64,000 nt of DNA from Paenibacillus profundus (GCF_021369635.1 NZ_JAJNBZ010000005.1:219525-283524), one strand, 5' to 3'. Shown: positions 26,143-35,339, counted from the stretch's first letter. Made by a program: numbers and translations. Notes: generated from the letters alone by a model not told the origin.

Positions 26143-27348
26143 TTGAGTAGTACATTAGACAACATGAATAGATGTGGTGTGGGTTGGTTTAAGATGGATG
26201 AGGCAAGTGGAAATGCAATAGATAGTAAAGGTAATGCAATTGGTACTCCTTCCAATGTCAAGAGAATCTCAGATAAAGATAGGAACTCTATAGAATTTAA
26301 TGGGGTAAATAGTTATGTTCAATTCAATCAAAGAATCATCCCAATAGGAAACAAAAGTATACGATTCAAAATAAAGCCGTATCCTACTTCTTCAATCAAG
26401 GCGATACTTCAAACTGGCGGGTATAATAATACAGGAATAAGAATCGATCAAGACACAGACAATAAAATAATGGTAATTGCTCAAAACACAACAAATATTT
26501 TAGCGACTGCGAAGAGTTTAGATTCATTGGTTGTAGGGGAATGGAATGATGTATTAGTGATTTTTTCATCTCAGAAAATATTAATTTATGTTAATAGTTT
26601 TACAAAACACTCAATTACAGAATTGATTGGATTAGAACTAGAGCCTACTAACAATCTTATTGTCGGAAAAACTATTGTGAACTACTCAGAACGATATTTT
26701 AAAGGTCAAATTTGTGAATTAGAAATATATAATGATATTATATCTCCTATTCCAAATAAAATATTGATCTACCATGGAAATCAATATAAAACCTATAATG
26801 AATCATGGCAAAACATTGGCACATCAGTTGTAGAAAATGATTATATTTTTAAGGGAGTAGACGACATTTCAACTATTCCAGAAGCTGCATGGGCAGAACT
26901 AAAGGGTGACGTTGAACTTTGCTACTACACAGACGCTCTAAACAAAACAGAAGTATCATTCAATATCGAAACTGAACCCTTTACCCTTGCTGAAGAGTTT
27001 GATGGTCAAACAATCAAAATCATTGAATATACTGATAATCCTACACAAGAAGAATCCATTATCACATTAGAAACTGAACCATTTACGTTTTATGACGAAG
27101 TTGGCGATAGCTTCGATGTTCTGCATTACACAGATGATCCAGATAAAACCGAAGCTGAGCTGGAAATAAATCATAACTATTCCCCTTGGGATGAGCTTGA
27201 TGGTGATTTTGAATTAGTTACGTGGACAATGGAAGAAGAAACGGAAGTACAGGAAGAGCTAAAACCAATATTTAAAGAAAAGATTGAAGATGGCGATTTA
27301 TACGGTGTAACTGTGGATTTGTCAAAAGGAACTATAAATATTAAGTGA
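26143..27348 (+). CDS. Fibre protein with LamG/concanavalin-like lectin domain
   Basis: Translation starts at TTG 26143 behind AAAGGAG. Residues 1-195 have the laminin-G or concanavalin-like pattern of a beta sandwich: WFKMDEASGNAIDSKGN, NSIEFNGVNSYVQF, GEWNDVLVIF, FKGQICELEIYND. The middle has the docking element YHGNQYKTYNESWQNI. After it come three imperfect ~38-residue acidic repeats around ETEPFT...YTDDP, and the final FKEKIEDGDLYGVTVD. LamG folds bind glycans. It is terminated by a strong hairpin, so it behaves as a self-contained cassette. Confidence 0.65.
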   Translation: MSSTLDNMNRCGVGWFKMDEASGNAIDSKGNAIGTPSNVKRISDKDRNSIEFNGVNSYVQFNQRIIPIGNKSIRFKIKPYPTSSIKAILQTGGYNNTGIRIDQDTDNKIMVIAQNTTNILATAKSLDSLVVGEWNDVLVIFSSQKILIYVNSFTKHSITELIGLELEPTNNLIVGKTIVNYSERYFKGQICELEIYNDIISPIPNKILIYHGNQYKTYNESWQNIGTSVVENDYIFKGVDDISTIPEAAWAELKGDVELCYYTDALNKTEVSFNIETEPFTLAEEFDGQTIKIIEYTDNPTQEESIITLETEPFTFYDEVGDSFDVLHYTDDPDKTEAELEINHNYSPWDELDGDFELVTWTMEEETEVQEELKPIFKEKIEDGDLYGVTVDLSKGTINIK

Positions 27349-27375
27349 GACAGTCACTTGGGGCTGTCTCTTTTG
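27347..27375 (+). terminator. Intrinsic terminator
   Basis: GAGACAG (27347-27353) pairs with CTGTCTC (27364-27370) around a ten-base loop, followed by TTTTG. It ends the LamG cassette and precedes the ribosome binding site of the next fibre gene. Confidence 0.7.
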
Positions 27376-27405
27376 TTTACATATCTATTGGAAGGAGCTG
27401 ATTTT

Positions 27406-29655
27406 ATGGCAGGTAATGCAAAACCTAGAGTACCGAATTTAGGAGACGAAGCTAAAATTGAAATTACAGGCTTTAGAGGTTCATCTGTAAATACACCAAA
27501 TAATGCATCAGATGCCTCCGTATTACTTGATGGCGTAACGACTAAACAAGGAGTTTACAATGCAGTAGCAATGTCCACTCATTTCGATTCATACTTGGAA
27601 TTCTCTATAAATAGAAATAGTAATTTGTGGGCTGTTGGTGGCAGCTATTCAGATAGTGGTGGAAGTGCTGGTAAACAACTAAAATTGGAAATGTGGAATG
27701 GTCAAGAATATAAAGATGTTGGAATCTATAATACTACTGCGACTAATGGTTGGTACTTACTGTGTCCAAGCCTAGTAGCAGGAAAATATAAGATTACTCC
27801 GGTAGCTAATTATGTTACTTTCAATGAGTGGTATGTTGAAAATCTAGTTCTTAATAAAAGTCTAATTGAATTGAGTGGTGGCGAATACAGAACATACAAA
27901 TCTATGTTTAATGTTGATGATAAAACAACAGCTATTCCTAAGATGACATCAAATACAACACCATCTGGACGAGCATTTGCAAAAGACATCTATACACCAG
28001 CAAATGAAGAATGGAAAGCTTTTAATCAAGTTGACGATGAGGAAGGCTATGTGTCAAAGAACAGCAATGCTGGTTATTTGGGATATGAGTTTGATAAGTC
28101 AATACCAATTGTAAAATATGCAGTTAGGAGTATGAATAGTTCTTCTAAATTATCTAGACTTCCTAAAGATTGGACTTTTGAAGGAAGTAATGATGGAGTT
28201 ATTTGGGATGTTTTAGATACACAGAAAAGCCAAACTTGGACAACATTAAGAACGGACAAGGAATATATAATCAAAGAACCTAAACCATACAAAATGTATC
28301 GTTTGAATTGGACTGCCAATCCTTCAAATTATACAACTATTAATGAACTGAAATTATATAGTGGAACTTTTATAGGAGCATGGGAAAGCATCCCTATATC
28401 TACAATTGATGAGAAAATTTTCGAAGAACACGGAATGACCGATCTATCCATCATTCCACCGGAAGCATGGCAAGAACTGGCCCAACTCTCCCCCACTATC
28501 GAGATCGTTACATACGTGCCAGAGGGTAACAAAGCCAAGCCTTTTACCGAGACACACATGGACATCCCCTTGCGTGTCGACATGACTGCCTTGCCTTTCG
28601 AACAGCTTATCGTGCAGCCTTCCGATTTTGACTTGCACGGCAATCTGCTCTCCATCGCTGCAAATAAACTCCCTGCCGAAGTGAGCGCCTATGACGGTAC
28701 TTGCAAGTTTATCGTTTCTTTCGATAAAGGCGCTACGTGGGAAGCTTTCAAGAACGGAAAATGGAAAACAGTGAACGCTGCCGATATGGTGAACGTCCGA
28801 GAACAAGGAATGAGCTTCAAAACCCTTGCTCAAATAAAAGAAAAGCATCTCCTGAATAAAGGAAAACAGATTCGAATTGGCTATTACTTGGACGACAGCA
28901 TACACCGTGAAGAAGAAATAAAGCTTGATCATTCGCAGTTAGTGGTGAAATCTGCTCTTGATGATGTGAAATTCGAAGATATGTCCTTTTATTTGCTCAA
29001 TACGACAGCGACGATTCAGCTCCAATTAACCGGAAATAAACTGACTGGTGAGCTGGATGACGCAGATAAAGGTAAAGTCCAGTATCGGGTGCTGCTGAAC
29101 GACAAGCCGTATTATCCAGACAATGGCGAGTTCACGCGCTTGGCTTCTTCTCCGTTGGATATCAATCTTTACATTTCCGAAAGAGAGATTCTGTTCAATC
29201 AGGAAAATAAACTGACGGTCGAGTTCCAAGATTACTGGGGGCAGACCGATCAATGGGAAACGAAGTTTATCGGCACCTATTCCGGCTTGATGTTCATGGA
29301 CAAGACCGGAAACTATTACTCGGACACGTTCGGCGGGATATTGAAGTACTTGGACTTCGGAATTATCATCGCGGGTCAAACGACCGTGGATCAGAAAGTC
29401 GTTGTAAAAAACCAGTTGGGATATGAAATCACGAATCTTACACTGGAGGTGGTCAAAGACTCTCTGCCCCAAGGCGTTACCATTGAGTTGTCACGATCCA
29501 ATAAGCCATTTATCGCCCAGGATAAGCTGCTCTTCAGCCAGATCTTCCAGCAGGATGATACGGTTGAATTTTACGTCCGTATTGCTACTGTAATAGAAGC
29601 CGAGCCAACGGTGAATGGTCAATTTGAAATCCGCGCAAAAGCGGATCGGGTATAA
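27406..29655 (+). CDS. Chimeric fibre protein: AT-rich discoidin N half, GC-rich C half
   Basis: I start this protein at ATG 27406, behind GGAAGGAG, rather than at the upstream ATG 27358, giving about 749 aa. The first ~150 residues form a beta domain. A discoidin-like domain follows (about 180-330: GRAFAKDIY, EWKAFNQVDD, KDWTFEGSNDG, MYRLNWTAN), clearly paralogous to the two genes upstream. At about 28440 the base composition changes sharply to GC-rich, and the rest (about 350-749) is a different, beta-rich protein ending in an Ig-like domain. A recombination joint between an imported fibre head and a native body explains this best. Confidence 0.65.
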   Translation: MAGNAKPRVPNLGDEAKIEITGFRGSSVNTPNNASDASVLLDGVTTKQGVYNAVAMSTHFDSYLEFSINRNSNLWAVGGSYSDSGGSAGKQLKLEMWNGQEYKDVGIYNTTATNGWYLLCPSLVAGKYKITPVANYVTFNEWYVENLVLNKSLIELSGGEYRTYKSMFNVDDKTTAIPKMTSNTTPSGRAFAKDIYTPANEEWKAFNQVDDEEGYVSKNSNAGYLGYEFDKSIPIVKYAVRSMNSSSKLSRLPKDWTFEGSNDGVIWDVLDTQKSQTWTTLRTDKEYIIKEPKPYKMYRLNWTANPSNYTTINELKLYSGTFIGAWESIPISTIDEKIFEEHGMTDLSIIPPEAWQELAQLSPTIEIVTYVPEGNKAKPFTETHMDIPLRVDMTALPFEQLIVQPSDFDLHGNLLSIAANKLPAEVSAYDGTCKFIVSFDKGATWEAFKNGKWKTVNAADMVNVREQGMSFKTLAQIKEKHLLNKGKQIRIGYYLDDSIHREEEIKLDHSQLVVKSALDDVKFEDMSFYLLNTTATIQLQLTGNKLTGELDDADKGKVQYRVLLNDKPYYPDNGEFTRLASSPLDINLYISEREILFNQENKLTVEFQDYWGQTDQWETKFIGTYSGLMFMDKTGNYYSDTFGGILKYLDFGIIIAGQTTVDQKVVVKNQLGYEITNLTLEVVKDSLPQGVTIELSRSNKPFIAQDKLLFSQIFQQDDTVEFYVRIATVIEAEPTVNGQFEIRAKADRV

Positions 29656-29687
29656 TCTCAATACAATGAGATCGGATGTGAATAACA

Positions 29688-31502
29688 TTGAATGAATGTA
29701 ATGATATAAGCTCCCCCTTCTACGTTAAAAAAGCGGAAAACAAACTAAATGGCAAGTTTTTTCTCTACGGTTCAGGCAGCGATGATGTAAAATCAACCTT
29801 TGTGGTCGCGACCCGAGTTCGGGAAGACCTCGATGCGAGCCTATCTGTAAAAGTCGAGAGAGCGTATGATTTGTCCTCCCGCTTGGAAGTCATGTATCGC
29901 GGCAACGGAGATTTGCCTTCCAGCATCCAAGCGATAGCAGCCGAATACTTGCCGGCTTCGCTTGAGGTTAGACCGCATAATCAAATGTTCGGCAAATTCG
30001 AATTGTTGGAAGCTCCAAGGATTGAAACAGGGTTCCCTTCGAATGAAGACGCAACGACCCGCAGCCGTACCGACCTGCAGACGATTAACTTCGGCGATAC
30101 GCAGCAAATGATGATAGGCGCGAATAATGGAGAGTATTTTGATTCTTACGTAAAGTTTGGACGTCTGAAAGAGTTAATGCCTGATTTGCATCTATTAGAA
30201 AAGGCAAAATTGAAAATATATTATACTGGATCATTACCGGACGGCACCAACATTGAGCTGCACCAGCCGCATCGATTCTGGGAGGAGCTTGGAGTTACAC
30301 ACGCCAATAAACCCCGCTCCGCTGAGCTCCTGTCAAATGAATATACAATCGATCGGCAAAAACGTTACATTGAATTCGATGTGCTGGACATCCTGAAGCG
30401 ATGGCAGGCTGGAAGCTTGGTGGATTATGGGTTTCTGATCAAATCTGCGAACGATTACCCCGTTTATTTCTATACTCGGGAATCAAGCAAGCAGCCGCTT
30501 TTAGAAGTAAAATATATATCTAATCTGATTTACAGCGTCGGCAGAAGCGCGACTGAAGCGACCATGTTTATTTATGGCGTAGGCAATTCCGAGCGTTCGG
30601 CTTCGCTCACCGTGCATAGTGACCGAGGCGAGGATTCCAAAGAGGCTACCCTATATATTCATCGGCCAGAAGTGCCTGTGCCTATCGATAAAACGGGAAC
30701 CATTGCCGTTAGTCGAGCGAATATGATATCCAGCATGACAGTTGGCATTAGAAAAGAAAACGTGTTATACGGCAGCATCAGCGTTCCTGATTACGGTGTA
30801 GAAGATCTTGATTCAATCGTTCAGATCAACACTCCGGAAAAGCATGCAGTCCTAACAATCGATCCGAACATCAGTCTGCCAAGTATGATGACGGTAGCCA
30901 AGAGAGAACGCACGAGTCGCCCCGGCCATATCTCTGTATCGGTTCCTCATCTGCATTCGCGTCTCGAAGTTTCCAAATACAGAAGAGCGTCCAATGACTT
31001 AGACGCTTCGCTGACCGTACAAAAAGAGAAATCCGAAGATCGTAATGCGTTTTTAACTGTCAATCAACCAGACTTGGGCGGAATTTTTACAGTAAGAGCA
31101 TATAAAGAAGACGATGTTGCAGGGCGAATTGAGATTCCGCATTACGATGACAAAGAGTCGTTCATCCATGTTTCAAAGCCTAATCTTGCATCTTCCTTGG
31201 ATGTGAAATATGGGCACTCCTTGAATTCGACGATTTATGTGAAGCATCACGAGTATATGGAGTCGTTCATCGAGACAAAGCAGATTTCTCAGATTCATGC
31301 AACAATTGACATTCGACAAGTTGCCGATGCACCTGCACATCTGTCGATAAGCATTCCAGATTTACAGGCATATTTATACCCAAGGGTAATCGATAAGGAT
31401 GATTTACGTGCAATTGCAAGAATTCTGAAGAAAAATGCAGCCGATCTGCACAGTCGAATCAATGTAAATGGAGTCGCTGGAGCGTATTATTACATCCTGT
31501 AA
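29688..31502 (+). CDS. Fibre protein with DNRLRE-like domain and short beta repeats
   Basis: The 604-aa product starts at TTG 29688 with a weak site (GGATGTG), so translational coupling to the upstream gene is possible. Residues about 120-285 resemble DNRLRE-type domains of secreted and phage wall-binding proteins (TINFGDTQQMMIG, AKLKIYYTGSLPDG, YIEFDVLDILKRW, DYGFLIKSA). On both sides lie short repeats of about 18-22 residues with the pattern A-S/x-L-x-V (LDASLSVKV, SASLTVHS, ASLDVKYG). These likely form an elongated beta shaft. It is GC-rich like the structural genes and followed by a terminator. Confidence 0.6.
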   Translation: MNECNDISSPFYVKKAENKLNGKFFLYGSGSDDVKSTFVVATRVREDLDASLSVKVERAYDLSSRLEVMYRGNGDLPSSIQAIAAEYLPASLEVRPHNQMFGKFELLEAPRIETGFPSNEDATTRSRTDLQTINFGDTQQMMIGANNGEYFDSYVKFGRLKELMPDLHLLEKAKLKIYYTGSLPDGTNIELHQPHRFWEELGVTHANKPRSAELLSNEYTIDRQKRYIEFDVLDILKRWQAGSLVDYGFLIKSANDYPVYFYTRESSKQPLLEVKYISNLIYSVGRSATEATMFIYGVGNSERSASLTVHSDRGEDSKEATLYIHRPEVPVPIDKTGTIAVSRANMISSMTVGIRKENVLYGSISVPDYGVEDLDSIVQINTPEKHAVLTIDPNISLPSMMTVAKRERTSRPGHISVSVPHLHSRLEVSKYRRASNDLDASLTVQKEKSEDRNAFLTVNQPDLGGIFTVRAYKEDDVAGRIEIPHYDDKESFIHVSKPNLASSLDVKYGHSLNSTIYVKHHEYMESFIETKQISQIHATIDIRQVADAPAHLSISIPDLQAYLYPRVIDKDDLRAIARILKKNAADLHSRINVNGVAGAYYYIL

Positions 31503-31518
31503 TTGATATATGAAAGCT

Positions 31519-31550
31519 GAAGTCGTCCCGTCTTGGGGCGGCTTCTTTTA
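31519..31550 (+). terminator. Intrinsic terminator
   Basis: GAAGTCGTCCC pairs with GGGGCGGCTTC using two G-U pairs, with TTTTA following. It separates the fibre genes from the peptidase gene. Confidence 0.65.
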
Positions 31551-31571
31551 TTTGAGCGAGGAGGATCTTAA

Positions 31572-32309
31572 ATGAATACATTTGATTGGAGTAAATATGG
31601 CTTTGTTCGCGTCACCAGTCCATATGGCTGGAGGAACGATCCATTCAACGGGAAGAAAGTATGTCATACCGGCGTGGATGTAGTCAAATCACATCAGGCT
31701 CCCATACATGCTTTTGCAGCTGGCGAAGTCGTTCATGCCAGCATGGGTGCTGCAGGAAGCGGCTTTGGCGGCTTCGGCAATGTCGTCGCTATCAAGGATA
31801 GCAATGGACATCTGCAATGCTATGCTCATCTGGATAGCATAGGTGTCACGGTCGGGCAGATTGTTAAAGAAGGTCAAGAGCTTGGCAAGCAAGGAACGAC
31901 GGGGCGCTCTACGGGCTCGCATTTGCACTTTGAAGTGCGCAGTAAGGCCTCTCCGAGCTTTGGATTCGGTCATCACATCGATCCGGGGCACTATTTATCA
32001 ACTTATTTTTCCGCACACACACAAAGTGAAAATAAAAAAGAATGCAAAACAGTACCCATCCGTCTTAACAATCAAGCGTTCTGTGAAGGATTTCTGGAGG
32101 GAAGCATTACGTATGCCCCATTGCGTGCCATCAGCGAGCAATTAGGAGCCCGGGTAACTTGGAACGGCAAGGAAGCAGCAGTCAATGGAACCCGCATGTT
32201 AGGCGGGAAATTAATCAATGGACGCACTTACATACCTGTTCGAGCCTTTGAAGAAGCCATTCAGGTCAAAGTGGTATGGAACGGTCAAGAGGTAAACATA
32301 ATCCAGTAA
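31572..32309 (+). CDS. M23 (LytM-type) endopeptidase with copper-amine-oxidase-like C-terminal repeat
   Basis: This 245-aa protein starts at ATG 31572 behind GAGGAGGAT. Residues 15-155 form an M23 zinc metallopeptidase: H32 and D36 in CHTGVD, and H117/H119 in SHLHFEVR match the LytM zinc-binding and catalytic residues. It cleaves peptidoglycan cross-bridges or stem peptides. Residues ~165-245 (YAPLRAISEQLGARVTWNG ... RTYIPVRAFEEA) are a copper-amine-oxidase-N1-like repeat, typical of Paenibacillus wall proteins. There is no signal peptide, so release would need a holin or lysis; no holin is visible nearby. It is either the element's endolysin or a tail-associated wall-digesting protein. Confidence 0.75.
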   Translation: MNTFDWSKYGFVRVTSPYGWRNDPFNGKKVCHTGVDVVKSHQAPIHAFAAGEVVHASMGAAGSGFGGFGNVVAIKDSNGHLQCYAHLDSIGVTVGQIVKEGQELGKQGTTGRSTGSHLHFEVRSKASPSFGFGHHIDPGHYLSTYFSAHTQSENKKECKTVPIRLNNQAFCEGFLEGSITYAPLRAISEQLGARVTWNGKEAAVNGTRMLGGKLINGRTYIPVRAFEEAIQVKVVWNGQEVNIIQ

Positions 32310-32320
32310 ACTCGAAATAG

Positions 32321-32355
32321 CAAAAACCCCTGCCATCGCGAGGATGACAGGGGTT
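32321..32355 (-). terminator. Terminator of ppiB, minus strand
   Basis: AACCCCTG(C)CATC pairs with GATG(A)CAGGGGTT around a four-base loop. On the minus strand the T tract (from AAAAA at 32322-32326) follows the stem. It lies between the converging peptidase gene and ppiB and could insulate both. Confidence 0.7.
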
Positions 32356-32359
32356 GAGA

Positions 32360-32800
32360 TTACGCTTCTTCCGTTACTTTTACTTCTTTCATTTTGTCGC
32401 CCTGCTTGATTTCATCGACGACATCCATGCCTTCTACAATTTTACCGAACACAGTGTGCACGCCATCCAAGTGAGGGAATGCCGCATACGTAATGTAGAA
32501 CTGCGAGCCGCCTGTATCTTTGCCGGCATGCGCCATCGCCAGAACGCCGCGTTCATGCTTGTGCGGGTTGCCTTGGGTTTCGCATTTGATCGTGTAGCCA
32601 GGACCGCCTGTACCTGTTCCGTTCGGGCAGCCGCCTTGTGCTACGAAGCCCGAGATGACGCGATGGAATGTTAACCCGTTGTAGAAGCCTTCGCTTGCCA
32701 GCTTCTCAAAGTTGGCAACTGTGCCCGGCGCCTCTTGATCGTGAAGTAAAACTTTGACGACTCCGCCTTTTTCCATTTCAATCTGTGCGTATTTGCTCAT
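32360..32800 (-). CDS. ppiB: Peptidyl-prolyl cis-trans isomerase B (cyclophilin)
   Basis: The 146-aa protein is a single cyclophilin domain of normal bacterial length. It has [29 protein letters not shown] and [11 protein letters not shown], which carry the active-site Arg and the substrate-pocket Phe/Gln. It catalyses proline isomerisation during protein folding in the cytoplasm; no signal peptide is present. The ATG at 32800 is preceded by GAAGGGAG. It lies next to lysA, a neighbourhood seen in other spore formers. It is the first clear host gene beyond the tail locus. Confidence 0.95.
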   Translation of the reverse strand: MSKYAQIEMEKGGVVKVLLHDQEAPGTVANFEKLASEGFYNGLTFHRVISGFVAQGGCPNGTGTGGPGYTIKCETQGNPHKHERGVLAMAHAGKDTGGSQFYITYAAFPHLDGVHTVFGKIVEGMDVVDEIKQGDKMKEVKVTEEA

Positions 32801-32962
32801 ATGTATGAACTCCCTTCAATATGCGTTGTGTTAGAACTACCCTCACGATTATACGATAAATCAGCGTAAAAAGAAAACAGATACGCAAGCACAAACAGAC
32901 CCCGAGACCCGCTGCCCAACCCTACGCAGCGAAACTCAGGGTACCGTCAATCTTTCTTCGCT

Positions 32963-34294
32963 TTATTTCAGAACCGCTTGCTTGTTCAGGCGTGCCGGAA
33001 TGCAATCATTCATGACGATGTCACGATGAGACTCACGGCGTACGACAATGTCGGCTTCGCCGTCTTGAACGAAGACGACAGCAGGACGCGGGATGCGGTT
33101 ATAGTTGCTGGCCATCGAATAATTGTACGCTCCGGTGCAGGACACGGCCAACAGATCGCCTTGGTTCACTTTAGGCAAAGCGACGTCCCAAATGAGCATG
33201 TCACCGCTCTCGCAGCATTTTCCTGCAATCGAGACCACTTCTGAAGCTTCCTCATTTCCCCGGTTCGCCACCATCGCTTCATAGCGGGATTCATACAATG
33301 CCGGACGCGGATTGTCCGTCATACCTCCATCCACCGCCACGTACTTGCGAACGCCTGGAATGTCTTTTACGGACCCGATCGTGTATAATGTCGTTCCCGC
33401 CTCACCAATGATGCTACGACCCGGCTCCACCCAGATTTCCGGCAGAAGATTGCCGATTCCCGCAAAGCAGCTCTTCACAGCATCCGTAATCGAACGCACA
33501 TATTCGCTTACTGCAAGCGGTGTATCGCCTTCCACATACCGTATGCCGAAGCCTCCGCCCAGATTAACGACTTGGAACGCCACGCCCGCTTCGTCCTTCA
33601 CTTGACGGGCGAATTGCGCTACGCGCTCCACCGCCAGCTGAAAGCCTTCCGTTTCAAAAATTTGCGAACCGATATGCGAATGAATGCCGAGCAGCTCCAA
33701 ACCTTCGGCATCCGCAGCCGCTTGCACGGCTTCGAGCGCCGTTCCGTTCCCGATATCGAAGCCGAACTTGGAATCAATCTGGCCTGTGGAAATATACTCA
33801 TGCGTATGTGCCTCTACCCCTGGCGTGACGCGGAGCAGCACGGAGACGGTCTGTTTGCGTTCTTTTGCCATGGCATTGAGCAGATGCAGCTCGGTAAAGT
33901 TGTCAACGACGAAGCAGCCGATACGGGCATCCAGCGCCATTGCGATCTCGTCTGGCGTCTTGTTGTTGCCGTGAAAATGAATGCGCTCAGCCGGAAATCC
34001 GGCTTGTAGCGCCGTGTATAGCTCCCCTTCAGATACGACATCAAGCGACAAGCCTTCTTCATCCACGATCCGGCACATCGCCATCACACAGAACGCCTTG
34101 CTCGCAAAGGCAACCTGAAATTTCAATCCAGAGGCGCGAAACGCCTCCATATACTCCCGGCACCGTTCACGCACGAGATGTTCATCTACTATATATAACG
34201 GAGTGCCGAATTGAGCCTTCAATTCAGCAGCATCACAACCGCCGATTTCCAAATGTCCGTTGGCATTGATTTCACTGGTTCCATGTAAGTACAT
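32963..34294 (-). CDS. lysA: Diaminopimelate decarboxylase
   Basis: The 443-aa product has the family's two domains: an alanine-racemase-like barrel with the PLP lysine in FASKAF (K66), HSHIGSQI, NLGGGFGIRY, VEPGRSIIGEAG, and a C-terminal beta domain with CCESGDML and GAYNYSMASNYN. It converts meso-diaminopimelate to lysine, the last step of lysine synthesis. It starts at ATG 34294 with GGGGAGAAAAG upstream. In Bacillus the gene also lies near spoVA; here a 1.2-kb gap separates it from spoVAF. No lysine riboswitch is seen upstream. Confidence 0.95.
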   Translation of the reverse strand: MYLHGTSEINANGHLEIGGCDAAELKAQFGTPLYIVDEHLVRERCREYMEAFRASGLKFQVAFASKAFCVMAMCRIVDEEGLSLDVVSEGELYTALQAGFPAERIHFHGNNKTPDEIAMALDARIGCFVVDNFTELHLLNAMAKERKQTVSVLLRVTPGVEAHTHEYISTGQIDSKFGFDIGNGTALEAVQAAADAEGLELLGIHSHIGSQIFETEGFQLAVERVAQFARQVKDEAGVAFQVVNLGGGFGIRYVEGDTPLAVSEYVRSITDAVKSCFAGIGNLLPEIWVEPGRSIIGEAGTTLYTIGSVKDIPGVRKYVAVDGGMTDNPRPALYESRYEAMVANRGNEEASEVVSIAGKCCESGDMLIWDVALPKVNQGDLLAVSCTGAYNYSMASNYNRIPRPAVVFVQDGEADIVVRRESHRDIVMNDCIPARLNKQAVLK

Positions 34295-34740
34295 CGTCTT
34301 TTCTCCCCATTCCCTAATCTATCCACGCTGTCTGAATCCATTATATTGCATCATGAAAAATATTACATCGAGTATATCAGCTAAGCTTGTCATTGAAGAA
34401 TGGATTTTTTGGCTCAAGGTTTGCATTATGTCCCTGACATTGTTCACTCCGTTCAGGCTGCGATTTGCATACATTTTATGAAGCATTCTTTCTGTCAGTG
34501 CAATTTATAGGCAATATTCATTTTACATAGTATGCATACAACCAAAACAGGACATACACGAGCAAAAACACTCGAATATAAGAAGGAGAATACAACCGTA
34601 ATAAATAGCATTAGATTATACGAACAGAAAATCACGCTCAGACTGCCCAGACACCATTTGCAAGTGAATTTCTCTATTTTCTCTACTTTCGGTATGCTCC
34701 AACAATGTATGAAAACCGTTCTCTCCTCTAAGAAAAGGGT

Positions 34741-34780
34741 TCCAAAAAGTCCTTTTGCCCACTAACCCCTTGATTCAGAA
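34741..34780 (-). repeat. Dispersed repeat family A, copy 1
   Basis: Read on the minus strand, this has the family pattern CTGAATC, then AAGGGGTTAGTGGGCAAAAG and GACTTTTTGGA. It matches other copies at 34856, 60381, 61699 and 61847 in this window. Confidence 0.6.
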
Positions 34781-34855
34781 GAACAAGAACTCCTTTGAAT
34801 CATTAGTAGGTAAAGCTCAATCAATCTTTAGTACTTAAGTTGTTACTTTGCATAG

Positions 34856-34890
34856 TCTGAATAATGGGGATAGTGAACAAAAGAGCACTT
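34856..34890 (+). repeat. Dispersed repeat family A, copy 2
   Basis: TCTGAATAATGGGGATAGTG followed by AACAAAAGAGCACTT fits the family pattern. The following hairpin (34903-34940) may belong to the element. Confidence 0.55.
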
Positions 34891-35050
34891 CGACAACTCT
34901 TGCCTTACGCATCTGACTCTCTGGGAGAGTGGACGTAAGGGTACAGCAGAACTGTTTAGTTACACATCCATTGGCCGACATATTTTTTCGCCCACCCCCT
35001 ACTTCAAACGATTTTTCCGCAGACCCCCAATTTATGCTTTCTCATCAATA

Positions 35051-35081
35051 TAAAAAAGCCTTGGATTTTCTCCAGGGCTTT
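35051..35081 (-). terminator. Terminator of the spoVA operon
   Basis: On the minus strand AAAGCCCTGGA pairs with TCCAAGGCTTT around GAAAA, followed by TTTTTTA. It lies about 430 bases past the spoVAF stop. Confidence 0.7.
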
Positions 35082-35211
35082 AATGCTTAAGTGAAGTATC
35101 TGTGCAATTCGGTTTTTTCGCCAGGGATACACTATCTATCAGCTGAGTGAGTTCTATTGGAAAATATGTAGTGTAATGTTTCGGTTAGGCGGGTAAACAA
35201 CAAGTTGACTG

Positions 35212-35339
35212 CATTTTGTACAGTGGATCCGGATGTTTTTCTGCATTTGCTGCTTAGGAGTGTCAAACCATTGGATGAAATCCAATGAAACTAACCAATA
35301 AAGTGATTCAGGAGCTTTTTCACTGTACAAAATCCAATG
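35212..35339. repeat. Dispersed palindromic repeat, family B, copy 2
   Basis: The left end CATTTTGTACAGTG (35212-35225) is the inverted counterpart of the right end CACTGTACAAAATCCAATG (35321-35339). Centre: CCATTGGATGAAATCCAATG, itself an inverted repeat. It matches the stretch in the tail operon gap (6656-6800). Confidence 0.6.

Noticed and set aside
34532..34765. Small plus-strand gene between lysA and spoVAF
   Set aside because: It has no ribosome binding site at its start, it overlaps a dispersed repeat, and its composition is not protein-like.
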